DNA from: DASXUL01 sp036504855
GTDB lineage: Bacteria; Armatimonadota; DTGP01; JAKQQT01
DNA: 64,000 bases
NCBI GenBank assembly: GCA_036504855.1
Contig: DASXUL010000185.1
Span: 21,921-85,920 of the forward strand
Reading direction: 5' to 3'
The notes under the pieces are model-generated. The model was not told the origin of the DNA, searched no databases, and saw nothing but the letters and a program-made list of their open reading frames with translations. Each line of letters opens with the position of its first letter. The stretch's first letter is position 1. A program made the position numbers and the translations under genes. Positions 1 through 8,698 of this stretch are shown one piece after another.

Positions 1-740
1 AGGGCGGCGGAGGCGCGGTAGGTGTTGCCGGCGTCGATGCCGTGGTAGAAGAGCAGCCAGCCCGCATCGGTTTCAATGGGGGGTGGGCCGGCGCCGATGC
101 GCTTCGTGTCCCAACCCTCAGAGCGCGGGGACATCACCACGGCGTGGGAATCCCAGGTCTGCAGGTCGTCACTGAAGGCGATCCAGACGTCCGGGGCGAC
201 CCGGTGGAGCATGGCGTAACGTCCGCCGATCTTGCGCGGGAAGAGGACGGCGTTCTTGCTGTTGTACTCGGGGATCACAACTCCGAGCCGTTCCCAGGTC
301 CGGAAGTCCTGCGTGCGGGCCATGGCCACGCGCACGCGCCAGGGGGTGGCGTCCAGGTCGCACCGGGCGTGGGGCGGGCAGACAGGCTCCACGCTGGCGG
401 CGGTGAAGGTGGCGTACACCCAGCCGTTCAGGGCCACGGCGCGCGCATCCTCCACGCCGAGGCGTTCCAGGGGCTCATCGACGGCCCCTTCCAGGCAGGG
501 ATAGGGATCGCGCTCGAAGTGGATGCCATCAGCGCTCACGGCGTGGCCGAGGCGGGAGATGTGGTCGTCGCCGTGGGCCCGGTAGAGCATGTGAACGGCG
601 CCGTTGAACTCGACCACGGCGGGATTGAACACGAAGGCGTTCTCCCACCACCGTTCGGTGGGAGCCAATATGGGGTTCTGCGCCGACCGCTGCATCTTGA
701 GGGTGTCGGACAAGGGGAAAGGATCCTTTCTGTTAGCCAT
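1..740 (-). CDS. GH130 family glycoside phosphorylase/hydrolase, C-terminus beyond window
   Basis: Reading the minus strand from an ATG at 740 gives an open frame of 246 codons that runs off the window. It holds GH130 hallmarks: an N-terminal RSAQNPILAPTERWWE segment, FNPAVVEFNG, MLYRAHG, ERLGVEDARA and FYHGIDAGNTYR blades of a five-bladed propeller. Characterised members phosphorolyse beta-1,2- or beta-1,4-mannosides in the cytoplasm; the substrate here cannot be told. No signal peptide is seen. The ATG at 740 lies inside a heptad repeat without a clear ribosome site, so the in-frame ATG at 695, next to the usual family start, is an alternative. Confidence 0.85.
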   Translation of the reverse strand, partial: MANRKDPFPLSDTLKMQRSAQNPILAPTERWWENAFVFNPAVVEFNGAVHMLYRAHGDDHISRLGHAVSADGIHFERDPYPCLEGAVDEPLERLGVEDARAVALNGWVYATFTAASVEPVCPPHARCDLDATPWRVRVAMARTQDFRTWERLGVVIPEYNSKNAVLFPRKIGGRYAMLHRVAPDVWIAFSDDLQTWDSHAVVMSPRSEGWDTKRIGAGPPPIETDAGWLLFYHGIDAGNTYRASAA

Positions 741-847
741 CAGCCGTCAGCGGTCAGTTGTCAGCCCGGAGGAGTCGAATTGTAGAGAAGCGCCGCTCGA
801 TGGACCGGGGCCATCAGGGCTGATGGCTGACGGCTGACAGCTGACAG
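737..847. repeat. Inverted pair of heptad-phased TCAG repeats
   Basis: Positions 737-764 hold four NNNTCAG heptads (CCATCAG, CCGTCAG, CGGTCAG, TTGTCAG) and 820-847 hold four in the opposite sense (CTGATGG, CTGACGG, CTGACAG, CTGACAG). They can fold into an imperfect stem with about a 55-nt loop. The left arm contains the putative start codon of the GH130 gene. The same heptad phase recurs at 28778, 35350, 39775 and 44159. Confidence 0.75.
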
Positions 848-852
848 CTTCT

Positions 853-1272
853 TTACGCGACGGCGCGGGCCTTGGTCATGCGAACGGTGGTGCCGTGGGA
901 GGTATCTTGCCAGACGACGTCGTCCATGAGGGCGTGCATCAGGAAGAGGCCGCGACCGCCTTCGGACATGTCGCCGGGCGGCGGAAGTTGGATGGAGCGG
1001 GGTTGGAAGCCGTTTCCGTGGTCGGTCACCTCCACCACGAGGTAATCGCCTTCGAGGCCCACGTGAACGCGCACGCTCTGTCGGGGAGCGGCTCCGCCGT
1101 AGATGATGGCGTTGGTGAGCGCTTCGGAGAAGGCCAACAACACGCTCTCGGCGGCGTCCTGGGGAAAGTGCAGCCGCTTCAACAGCCTCGTCATGCGGGC
1201 GCGCGCTTTGAACACCGGCTCTCCGGCGTTCGGGATGCGCATTCGCAACAGTGGCTTGGCCGCAACGTTCAC
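853..1272 (-). CDS. RsbW-like anti-sigma factor / serine kinase (HATPase_c_2)
   Basis: A 139-residue GHKL ATPase of the RsbW/SpoIIAB type, the usual family length. The N box appears as FSEALTNAIIYGG and the G1 and G2 boxes as VTDHGNGFQP and GGRGLFLMHALMD. Such proteins phosphorylate an anti-anti-sigma factor and bind a sigma factor; the partner is not in this window. It starts with GTG two bases after the TGA of the VanW gene, with AGGAGG inside the end of that gene, so the two are cotranscribed and probably translationally coupled. The link to VanW is unexplained. Confidence 0.85.
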   Translation of the reverse strand: MNVAAKPLLRMRIPNAGEPVFKARARMTRLLKRLHFPQDAAESVLLAFSEALTNAIIYGGAAPRQSVRVHVGLEGDYLVVEVTDHGNGFQPRSIQLPPPGDMSEGGRGLFLMHALMDDVVWQDTSHGTTVRMTKARAVA

Positions 1273-1274
1273 CC

Positions 1275-2513
1275 TCAGGTCCTCCTCGCCGGGGAAACCG
1301 GCCCCATCACGTGTTCGGTTGAATAAGTATCCTGGGAAATCAGTTCCCGGCGTTTCCTTCCGTTCTCGGCGATGGTGCGATAGACCTGGGCGCGAGCGGT
1401 GTCGCCACTGCGTTCCGTGGCGGTTGTGACAGTGACTTCCCGCTGCAGAGACGCGCGTCCCCAGGCTTCCACAGTGAGAGTATTCCCACTAGAGCGGGTT
1501 CGGAAGTACAGCGGCGTGTGGGTGTTGTTCTGGAAACGGAGGTCTGAGGCTCCCCAGTAGACCGTGGCGTCGCGTCCCAGCGGAACGTAGTGGACGGTAA
1601 GCGAGTGGTGGCTGCGCTGTACGATGGGAAGGCCGGTGATGAGCGCCACGTTATAGAGCGTGCTGGAGACCTGACAGAGGCCGCCGGCCAGGTCCTTCAC
1701 CATTTTGCCTTCCTTGTAGACGATGGCGTCGCGGAAGCCTTCCGACTTGCGGCGTTCGCCTACCCAGGCATTGAAGGAGAAAACGCCGCCGGGTTTGATG
1801 AGGGCGCCATTCAGGCGGCGCGCCACGAGGCGGAGGTTGTAGGTGCGGTCTACGTCGCGCGGGTTGAACCGGGTTGCGTAGCGGGCCACCACGGTTTTGA
1901 TCTGCTGGAGGTCGGCCTCGGTGAAGTCCGGCTCGTCCGGCACGACAACCAGCGGGGCCTCCTTCACATCCGGGTTGGCGAGGATGGCGGCGTTCACGAG
2001 GTCCGCCGAGGCGGAGACGACCACCTGTCTGCCGGCCTTGCCGGGGCGCGTGGGGCTGGCGCCGGGCGTTCCCGTGAAGCGCGGGGCGCGCGCCGGGACG
2101 TCGAGGGCGGCGGCGGCGCGGCGGATGGAGCGTTTGGCCGCGGCGGCGGAAGTCTTCAGCGTCAGCGGAACGTTGGGGGTGGTCCATGCCTGGCTGAGCA
2201 TGGCGTCCACATCCGGGGAGACCCCCAGATCACTCCATCGGCGGGGGTAAGCGTGGGAGCCGTAACGGAGGGTGATGGACCGGTTCGAGAGCGGTTTCAG
2301 GGCGAGGCGCACCGTGCGGGCGGCGGTGATCTGCGTGAGGCCGGCCACCGGGACGCCGGCCACCGCGGTTCCGGCGGCGTATGTGGCGGGCGCAGTAACG
2401 GGCGGGGCGCTCGCGGTGTGCGGGCGCGGCGAACAACCGGCCACGAAGGCCAACGCGCAGAAGGCCATCGCGAAGGTTGGAAGGTTGCGCCGACAGGCGC
2501 GACACGTCGTCAA
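1275..2513 (-). CDS. VanW family lipoprotein
   Basis: A 412-residue exported protein. The first 30 residues form a lipoprotein signal with lipobox FVAGC. Residues about 50-160 resemble the PG_binding_4/YoaR domain, and the C-terminal half is a VanW domain with NPRDVDRTYNLRL, KPGGVFSFN, YKEGKMV, GGLCQVSSTLYN and HSLTVHYVPLGRDATV. The family is linked to vancomycin-resistance loci and the cell envelope, but its biochemistry is unknown. I chose a TTG start because CGGAG lies seven bases upstream; an in-frame ATG at residue 16 would keep the lipobox. Cotranscribed with the downstream RsbW-like gene. Confidence 0.85.
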   Translation of the reverse strand: MTTCRACRRNLPTFAMAFCALAFVAGCSPRPHTASAPPVTAPATYAAGTAVAGVPVAGLTQITAARTVRLALKPLSNRSITLRYGSHAYPRRWSDLGVSPDVDAMLSQAWTTPNVPLTLKTSAAAAKRSIRRAAAALDVPARAPRFTGTPGASPTRPGKAGRQVVVSASADLVNAAILANPDVKEAPLVVVPDEPDFTEADLQQIKTVVARYATRFNPRDVDRTYNLRLVARRLNGALIKPGGVFSFNAWVGERRKSEGFRDAIVYKEGKMVKDLAGGLCQVSSTLYNVALITGLPIVQRSHHSLTVHYVPLGRDATVYWGASDLRFQNNTHTPLYFRTRSSGNTLTVEAWGRASLQREVTVTTATERSGDTARAQVYRTIAENGRKRRELISQDTYSTEHVMGPVSPARRT

Positions 2514-2762
2514 ACCGCTGCTCCGGACGAAGGGGATACATCAATGCCGACCGCGCCGACCACGAAGAGGACCCCGCCGCCGCGCGCCATCGGTATGCTC
2601 TCATGATACCCACATGGAACGGCGCGGGACCAACCGCGCGGCGGCTGAAGGGCGGCGAGCCGGGCTATACCGAACTCGACAGACCATGGAGCCTGCGCGG
2701 CGGCATCGCGTCCTTTGCAGCCGGCTCCGGCCATGGGCCACCGATGCCGTATTCGCGCGGGC

Positions 2763-3422
2763 TCAGAACGGCAGGCGGCGGCTGGAGGCGGAGGCTACGG
2801 GGGGGCTGCCTAGCGCCGCGTCCACCGTGGAGGCCGGGATGGGAGCGGGGTCGGACGGGAAGAAGACGAAGCCCAAACTCTTCTGCACGAAGCACTCGCG
2901 GCAGACGGGCTTGTATACGTACGTGCCGTCCTCCGGCAGCACGGGCGGCAGACCCTCCACCAGCGGCTCGGCGCCCCGGTACACTTGCGTGTGAGTGGCG
3001 TTAGGGCGGCGGCAGACCTCGCACACCGCGCGGCGGTAGCGCACCTTCAGGGGCCCCAGTTCCAGCAGGCGCTGCACGGTGGGCATCAGCTTGCCCCGGT
3101 AGTCCATGTCCAGGCCGCTGGCGATCACGCGCACGCCGCGGTTCAGCAGGGTGCCGATGACCTCGGCTTCCTCCGGCGCGAACATGTGCACCTCGTCGAT
3201 GCCGATAACCTCGTAATCGCCCTCCAGAAGCGGGGCCAGCGTTGAGAGCTTCTCGGCGGCCAGGCCGGCGCCGGTGCGCGAGAGGATGGTGGAGTCGCGC
3301 GTGTGGCGGACGCTCTGAAACAGCCCGAAGCGGATGTCAGTATACTGCAGGGGCGCGAAGTGGCTGATCAAGTCGAAGGACTTGCCGCTCTTCATCGGTC
3401 CAAGGATAAGGGTTAGGTCCAT
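2763..3422 (-). CDS. tdk: Thymidine kinase (type II)
   Basis: A 219-residue type II thymidine kinase that phosphorylates thymidine to dTMP for pyrimidine salvage. Walker A is GPMKSGKS (residues 8-15). The DEVHMF motif carries the catalytic Glu77. The lasso-domain zinc site is made by Cys134, Cys137, Cys174 and Cys177 (CEVC and CREC). The frame stays open upstream to 3500, but the family begins almost exactly at the ATG at 3422, so that start is preferred although its ribosome site is weak. The C-terminal tail of about 25 residues is low-complexity. Confidence 0.9.
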   Translation of the reverse strand: MDLTLILGPMKSGKSFDLISHFAPLQYTDIRFGLFQSVRHTRDSTILSRTGAGLAAEKLSTLAPLLEGDYEVIGIDEVHMFAPEEAEVIGTLLNRGVRVIASGLDMDYRGKLMPTVQRLLELGPLKVRYRRAVCEVCRRPNATHTQVYRGAEPLVEGLPPVLPEDGTYVYKPVCRECFVQKSLGFVFFPSDPAPIPASTVDAALGSPPVASASSRRLPF

Positions 3423-3727
3423 AAATGCGTGATGTTTCCAGAAAGAGATCGCCGGGGCCGAAGCGTTCCATGGCGGCCCTCCTGCCATCCTAAGATACAT
3501 CGGAAGCCGGGCGCCATGGGCATGAGGCGCGGGCGGGGTGTTGAAACGTGTGAGGCGGGCGCCAGGGCTTTCCAGCGAGGCCGAACAGGCTCAGAATACC
3601 GAGGATGGCGGCCAGGCCTTCCAACCCGACGCCCGAGCGGGCGTCTCGTCAGCCCTTCGTCCCCTATCGTAGCCTCTCGATGTGATCCCGGAAACCGCGA
3701 GCGGACTTCCGAAGTCTTTCCAGCAGA
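3423..3727. other. Intergenic region between tdk and the MFS-HEAT gene
   Basis: Divergent spacer of about 305 bp that must hold promoters for both flanking genes. I see no convincing -35/-10 pair, RNA gene or repeat. Open frames here on both strands have no recognisable motif and look like GC-rich shadows. Confidence 0.4.
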
Positions 3728-6067
3728 ATGCAAAAGCCACTGACACCGTTGGAAACCCGTCGGGGCATGAGCGCCAGCACCGTTGAGGGGATGCTGGCAA
3801 CGTGGTGGCTCAACCTTGTAACGGGGGCCATCCCGCAGGGGTTCGCGCTCTATCTCGGGGCGACGCCGTTCATCATCGGCCTGCTGGGCTCCGTGCAGGC
3901 GGCCGCCGCGCTCGCCAGCCTGCCCGGCGCGTTCAGCGTAGAGCGCCGCAGCGAGCGGCGGCTCTTCACCACATGGACAGCGGGCGCCGCGCGCATCATG
4001 TGGCTGATCCCGGCCGCGGCGGCCCTCTTCCTGCCCCGCAGCGTGGCGCTGGCCACGCTGTTGATCGTGGTTGGGGTGAGCTGGGCGCTGGTTAACTTCA
4101 GCATCCCCGCCTGGACGTCGTGGATGAACGACATGATCCCGGAGCGGATGCGCGGGCGGTATTTCAGCCGGCGCAGCCTCATCATCGGGTTGTCGTCATT
4201 GGTGGTAGCGCCGCTGGCGGGCAGGTTCCTGGACGTTGGAAAGGCGTCCTTTGGGCCCAAATGGGCGTTCGCCATCCTGTTTGGCGCGGCGGGGATCCTG
4301 GGAATCGCCAACACGATTGCGTTGTACATCCAGCCAGAGCCGCCCGTGGCCCGGGCCATCAAACCGCGTCGGCTGGACCTGGAGTACTTCCGCGCCCCGT
4401 TGCGTGATAAGCCGTTCGCGCGGTTCCTCTGGGCCTTCGCGGCCTGGGCCTTCTCTCAGAGCGTGGCCGGGCCATTCTTCGCAGTCTACATGCTGGAGAA
4501 GCTGAACTTCACCTTCTTCGAGGTGCAGATGGTGAACGCGCTGGCCGCCATGGTCACGCTGATGGTGATGCCCAGCGTGGGTTACCTGGTGGACAAGTAC
4601 GGCAACGCGGCGCTGTACAAGATCGCGTACTACGTGGTGACGTTCATCCCTCTGTTCTGGGTGGCGACGCGCACCGACCGGCCATGGCTGACGGCGGTCT
4701 CCATCGTCATCGCGCAGGTGCTCAGCGGCTTGTGCGGCGCGGCGCTGGGCATCTCGCAGTTCAACCTGCTGTTGGGTTCGGCGCCTGCGGGGCAGACAGC
4801 CCGGTACAGCGCCGTTTGGAGCACCGTGGTGGGCGCCGCGGGGTTCATTGGGCCTCTGATTGGCGGCATCATCGCGGATGCCACGCAGAACGTGGAGTTC
4901 CACGCGGGCGGCTGGCTGATTGGGGCCTACAAGATCACCTTCATTGTGTCGACGTTGCTGCGGTGGGCGGTGATCCCGCTGTTGTCGGGGATCACGGAGC
5001 GAGAGAGCGCGGGCGTTCGCGAGGTGATCGGGCGCGTGGCGGCGTCGAAGCCCCTGCAGTCTGTGCGTCACCTGCGACGGCTGCGCGGCCACTCCGCGCC
5101 GGATGCGCGGGCTGAGAGCGTGCAGGCGCTTGGCCGGTTGCGCGAGCGGCTGGCCTTCGAGGAACTGGTGGAAGCGATGGGCGACCCGGTGTTGGCCGTC
5201 CGGCGCCAGGCCGCCATCGCTTTAGGTGAATTGCGCGACGAGCGCGCCGTTGAGCCGCTGCTGGCGGCGCTGGCGGACGACTCCGCCGGAACGCGGACGC
5301 AGGCGGCCGTGGCGCTGGGCAAGCTGGGGGACGAACGCGCCGTGGACGCTCTGATCGCCGTTCTGCAGGAGGAGGGTGGACACGACCCGGCGTTCGTGCA
5401 GGCCGCCGCCCAGGCGCTTGGTCACCTCCGCGCCCGCCGCGCCGCTCAGCCGCTGCTGGATATCGCGGAGGAAGCGGAAAACCCGGCGCGGGCCGCCGCC
5501 ATCCAGTCGCTGGGCGACCTGGGCATAGCGTCGACGGCGGAACCCCTCACCGAGATGCTGCGCCACGACGCCAACCTGGAGCCGCGCGAGGTGAGCGCTC
5601 TGGGCGACGCGCTGGCGAAGTTGGGCGAGGACAGCGCCGTCATCCCGCTTCTGGAGCGGGTGCAAGACGCGGAATCGCCGCTGCTGCGCCGTGAGCTGAC
5701 CCACCATGCCGCCATGCTCATCGGCGGCGGCGAGGAGCTATACTCGTGGCTGGCGCTCGATGAGCTGGACCGCGAGGCGGCCATCGCCGGCACGCTGAAC
5801 GGACACGCGCGGGATCTGCGCAAGGAGGGACGCCTCTCGTCCGCACTGCGCGCCGAGGCTGCGGTTGCGGCGATGACCGCGGCGGCTCCCGAGCTTGCCG
5901 TGCGCCACCTCCTGTACAGCGTACGGAAATCGGGCGGCCATGTGGAGGGACCGGCGCTGGACGCCATCACCTGGCTGGCGCGCCGCCAGCGACCGCTGAT
6001 GCCGGAGGAATTGCTGTTGGCGGCATACGCCTACCACTCTGCGATGTCCAAGCGCGGCGCCGCGTGA
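3728..6067 (+). CDS. MFS transporter fused to C-terminal HEAT repeats
   Basis: A 779-residue two-part protein. Residues about 15-430 form a major facilitator with some 11-12 hydrophobic segments, including an RMRGRYFSRRS loop resembling the MFS loop 2-3 motif. Residues about 440-680 are PBS-lyase-type HEAT repeats (RRQAAIALGELRDERAVEPL, RTQAAVALGKLGDERAVDAL, RAAAIQSLGDLG), then an alpha-helical tail. The substrate is unknown. HEAT arrays usually bind partner proteins, so the cytoplasmic tail may be a scaffold. The start could also be ATG at 3767, just before the first membrane segment. It stands alone, 41 bp before the DinB gene. Confidence 0.85.
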   Translation: MQKPLTPLETRRGMSASTVEGMLATWWLNLVTGAIPQGFALYLGATPFIIGLLGSVQAAAALASLPGAFSVERRSERRLFTTWTAGAARIMWLIPAAAALFLPRSVALATLLIVVGVSWALVNFSIPAWTSWMNDMIPERMRGRYFSRRSLIIGLSSLVVAPLAGRFLDVGKASFGPKWAFAILFGAAGILGIANTIALYIQPEPPVARAIKPRRLDLEYFRAPLRDKPFARFLWAFAAWAFSQSVAGPFFAVYMLEKLNFTFFEVQMVNALAAMVTLMVMPSVGYLVDKYGNAALYKIAYYVVTFIPLFWVATRTDRPWLTAVSIVIAQVLSGLCGAALGISQFNLLLGSAPAGQTARYSAVWSTVVGAAGFIGPLIGGIIADATQNVEFHAGGWLIGAYKITFIVSTLLRWAVIPLLSGITERESAGVREVIGRVAASKPLQSVRHLRRLRGHSAPDARAESVQALGRLRERLAFEELVEAMGDPVLAVRRQAAIALGELRDERAVEPLLAALADDSAGTRTQAAVALGKLGDERAVDALIAVLQEEGGHDPAFVQAAAQALGHLRARRAAQPLLDIAEEAENPARAAAIQSLGDLGIASTAEPLTEMLRHDANLEPREVSALGDALAKLGEDSAVIPLLERVQDAESPLLRRELTHHAAMLIGGGEELYSWLALDELDREAAIAGTLNGHARDLRKEGRLSSALRAEAAVAAMTAAAPELAVRHLLYSVRKSGGHVEGPALDAITWLARRQRPLMPEELLLAAYAYHSAMSKRGAA

Positions 6068-6108
6068 ACCGGGGCGCCGCGCCCGGGCACTGACCGGGAG
6101 GGAATACG

Positions 6109-6579
6109 ATGATCGAGGAATTGCGGCCGGTTTACCAGCAATTGGAGGAGACGTACGACGCGCTGCGGGCCGTTCTGGAGGAGATCCCCGACGATCGGCT
6201 GGATTGGCGGCCGGCGAAGGGCATGCTGTCCGCCTCCGAACTGACGCAGCACATCGCCCGCGCGAACCGCACATACGGCCGGGTCATCTTCGCCGAGCCG
6301 AAGGGAGACCGGCCGCCATGGGTGCAAGGGCTCGGCCGCTCGGAGCTCCTAGAGCGGGTGGAGGCCTCCCTGACGCTGGCCCGCGAGGACTTCGAGGCCA
6401 TCACGCCGGAGCGGCTACACGCGCCGTGCGCTGACCATTGGGGCCCGTTCGTGATTCCGGTGCAGGGTCCGCTGGATACGTTGTGGTTCGCCATCAACAT
6501 GGTCCGCCACACGGCCTACCACGTGGGCCAGCTCAACACCTACAGCCTGCTGCTGGAGGGCGGCGCCGAGCCGGGTTAG
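6109..6579 (+). CDS. DinB superfamily protein
   Basis: A 156-residue four-helix protein of the DinB/YfiT superfamily. The three metal-binding histidines are visible in LTQHIARANR and in MVRHTAYHVGQLN. Such proteins bind a divalent metal and include thiol S-transferases (bacillithiol, mycothiol) and DNA-damage-induced proteins of unknown function; the substrate here cannot be inferred. GGGAGG lies seven bases before the ATG. It probably shares a transcript with the MFS-HEAT gene. Confidence 0.8.
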   Translation: MIEELRPVYQQLEETYDALRAVLEEIPDDRLDWRPAKGMLSASELTQHIARANRTYGRVIFAEPKGDRPPWVQGLGRSELLERVEASLTLAREDFEAITPERLHAPCADHWGPFVIPVQGPLDTLWFAINMVRHTAYHVGQLNTYSLLLEGGAEPG

Positions 6580-6583
6580 TCTG

Positions 6584-7033
6584 TCAGGTGAGATGATCGA
6601 GGTCGGCCAAGTCCTTGTGACGCGCACTGGCCTGTTTGTTGGCTTTCAGGTCATCGAGGCTGATGAACGGAATCTCCAATCCATCAACTTCTGACACAGA
6701 ACGCCGGGCGTAACAGGCAGAGAACTCGACTCCGGAGATCGTGGTCAACACCTCCACACGGAACGGCGGGTTGCCCATACGGATGATCTTCCCTGGTTCA
6801 AGGAGTAGCGCTGATGTCAGTTCCGGCACGTTGAACCCGAAATCGCGGATCGACTCGGCAGCGCGTTCGGCGTTGGTGGGGTTGAGCGCGATCCAGATGT
6901 CCATGTCGGCTGTGGCTCGCACATATCCGTGATGCGCAACCGCGTAGCCGCCGATGACGAGATACTCAACCTGTCGTGAGTTCAGCAACCTCAAGAACTC
7001 TCTGAAGTCGGGCGGTAGCAGGATTGTAGCCAT
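6584..7033 (-). CDS. Nucleotidyltransferase (AbiEii/DUF6036-like)
   Basis: A 149-residue minimal nucleotidyltransferase. Key features are VEYLVIGGYAVAHHGYVRATADMDIW (written in parts: GGYAVAHHG then TADMDIWI, the GG and D-x-D catalytic elements), FRVEVLTTISG and a C-terminal SLDDLKANKQASARHKDLAD segment. This type sits in AbiEii-like toxin-antitoxin or phage-defence pairs. The frame is open to 7108, but family similarity begins at the ATG at 7033. Its start overlaps the end of the upstream 70-residue gene by 68 bp, so the two are translationally linked. Confidence 0.8.
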   Translation of the reverse strand: MATILLPPDFREFLRLLNSRQVEYLVIGGYAVAHHGYVRATADMDIWIALNPTNAERAAESIRDFGFNVPELTSALLLEPGKIIRMGNPPFRVEVLTTISGVEFSACYARRSVSEVDGLEIPFISLDDLKANKQASARHKDLADLDHLT

Positions 7034-7178
7034 AGAGGGTTCGCCGGATGATCTCAACAGCAAGCAAGCGCTCAGCAGGCGTCTTGGCGCGCCAGTAGTC
7101 CGCTTCATCGTCCGCGTGGCACAGATCGGTCACCGCAAACGCTGATCGATCAACACACTGGGCCTGCTCCGTGTTCAT
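6966..7178 (-). CDS. Small partner protein of the nucleotidyltransferase
   Basis: A 70-residue protein with a segment built as DYWRAKTPAERLLAVEIIRR followed by YGYNPATARLQRVLEVAEL. From memory, short proteins with a YW...P-x-ERL...R...YGY-DPATARLQRV pattern are commonly encoded just upstream of DUF6036/AbiEii-like nucleotidyltransferases. It would be the regulatory or antitoxin half of the pair; this role is inferred. The stop lies 68 bp inside the nucleotidyltransferase gene in another frame. Confidence 0.7.
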   Translation of the reverse strand: MNTEQAQCVDRSAFAVTDLCHADDEADYWRAKTPAERLLAVEIIRRTLYGYNPATARLQRVLEVAELTTG

Positions 7179-7294
7179 ACCAGTAGTCTAGCCGTTCTGT
7201 GCTCAGATCGCCTTCCCAATTGGCCGAATCGCCCTCAAGCAGTGTGCGCTGCACACGGCGGGGGAGACGCCTGGAGCGGCGATGGTGATTCCCG

Positions 7295-8698
7295 CTACCG
7301 AGAGCGGGTTTCGACCGAGGGGATGCGCAGGGATTCGCGGTATTTGGCGACGGTGCGGCGGGCGATGGCGTAGCCGGCGTCCGTGAGGAGTTGGGCCAGG
7401 CGGCTGTCGCTCAGGGGCTTGGCGGCGTTCTCGCGCGCCACGAGGTCCGCCAGGGCCTCCTTTACGGGGGCGGAGGCGTCGAAAAAGGCCGATGACGGGA
7501 TCGTTTCGCCGCTGGGGATGCGGATGAGCTTATCCGCCAGGGCGCGGCAGATGGTGGACTCATGGACGCCGGTCTTCGCCGCGATGGTTTTCTGCATCAG
7601 GGGCTTCAGATGGGCGCGTCCGTTCAGCAGGAACTCGCGTTGGGCCTCGGCCACGGCGGTCATCACGTTGTGCAGCGTGCGGCGGCGCTGGGCGAGGGCG
7701 TCTATCAGCCAGCGGGCGTTGGAAACGGAGCGGCGCACGTGCTCGAAGCTGGGCTGCAGCCCGCCGCCCCGGCCACTCATGGTATCCCAGGCGCGCTGGT
7801 AGCCCGTGTCCACGCCCACGCGGAAGCGAGCGCTCTCCACAATCTCCACAACGAAGCCGCCGTCCGCGACGCGGATGATCACGTCTGGAGCGACGTGCGG
7901 ATCCTCGCGCGGGGCCAGACGGTCCCAGGCCTCGCGAAGCCCGCGGGCCGGGTACGGCGCCAGGTTCTTGCGCACCCAGCGCAGGGCCTCTTCGGCGTCG
8001 TCCGAATCTACTCCCAGGATCCTGGCGATGGCGGCTGTTTCCCCGCCGGCCATCTCGGTCCAGCATTCCTCGATCATACGGCCGGCGAGGGCGGCCGTGC
8101 CGCCTTCGCGGCGAGCGCATTGCAGTAGGAGGCACTCGCGCAGGTCGCGCGCGCCGATGCCGGCGGGATCCAGGCCCTGCACCTGCAGCAATACGGATTC
8201 CACTTGCGGCACGCTCCAGAGGAAGCGCTCGGCGATCTCGATCAGCGGCTCGCGGAGATAGCCCTCGCCGTCCAGCGCTTCGATGAGGTAGAGGCCCACC
8301 GCTTTGATATCCTCCGTGCAGGCGGCGAGCCACTGACCGCGCAGGTCCTCCTTGAGGCCGAGCCGGCCGGCCACCGTGGCGAACGGCTCCCAATCGTCAT
8401 CGTCGTGCACGGTCTGACGGTAGGTTTCCCAGTCTTCGGCCATCGTGACGGGCACGTCGTCGGCCGGGGGGCGGAATCCGCAGGAGGGGCAGGGGTAGCG
8501 GGAGACGGGCGAGTCGCACATCGGGCAGAGGGCCACTTCCTCCAACGAGAGCGCCGGGTTGGCCTCAAACTCCGATCGGAGGCGCTGCTCCAGCTCCAGG
8601 CGCGGCATTTGGAGGATCTCGCCCGCGATGATCTGTTCCGGGATCATGCGGGGGATCTGCCCCATGCGTTGCTGCTGTTGCGGGTTGCCGTCCATCAT
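7295..8698 (-). CDS. rpoN: RNA polymerase sigma-54 factor
   Basis: A 467-residue sigma-54 that directs RNA polymerase to -24/-12 promoters and needs an AAA+ activator. The N-terminus has the region I pattern (PRMIPEQIIAGEILQMPRLE), the middle the core-binding domain, and the C-terminus the RpoN box ARRTVAKYRE (about residues 446-455). After region I there is a putative zinc ribbon, CPMCDSPVSRYPCPSCGF, which the enterobacterial protein lacks. The ATG overlaps the stop of the kinase gene by four bases (ATGA). With the kinase and NtrC-like regulator upstream it forms a sigma-54 control module next to flgF. Confidence 0.95.
   Translation of the reverse strand: MMDGNPQQQQRMGQIPRMIPEQIIAGEILQMPRLELEQRLRSEFEANPALSLEEVALCPMCDSPVSRYPCPSCGFRPPADDVPVTMAEDWETYRQTVHDDDDWEPFATVAGRLGLKEDLRGQWLAACTEDIKAVGLYLIEALDGEGYLREPLIEIAERFLWSVPQVESVLLQVQGLDPAGIGARDLRECLLLQCARREGGTAALAGRMIEECWTEMAGGETAAIARILGVDSDDAEEALRWVRKNLAPYPARGLREAWDRLAPREDPHVAPDVIIRVADGGFVVEIVESARFRVGVDTGYQRAWDTMSGRGGGLQPSFEHVRRSVSNARWLIDALAQRRRTLHNVMTAVAEAQREFLLNGRAHLKPLMQKTIAAKTGVHESTICRALADKLIRIPSGETIPSSAFFDASAPVKEALADLVARENAAKPLSDSRLAQLLTDAGYAIARRTVAKYRESLRIPSVETRSR

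Noticed and set aside
1590..2606. Long open frames antisense to the VanW gene, and similar long antisense frames over other genes (for example 8806-10542, 21419-23794, 32238-33143)
   Set aside because: They mirror genuine genes in GC-rich DNA, lack ribosome sites and encode low-complexity Gly/Arg/Ala proteins with no motif.
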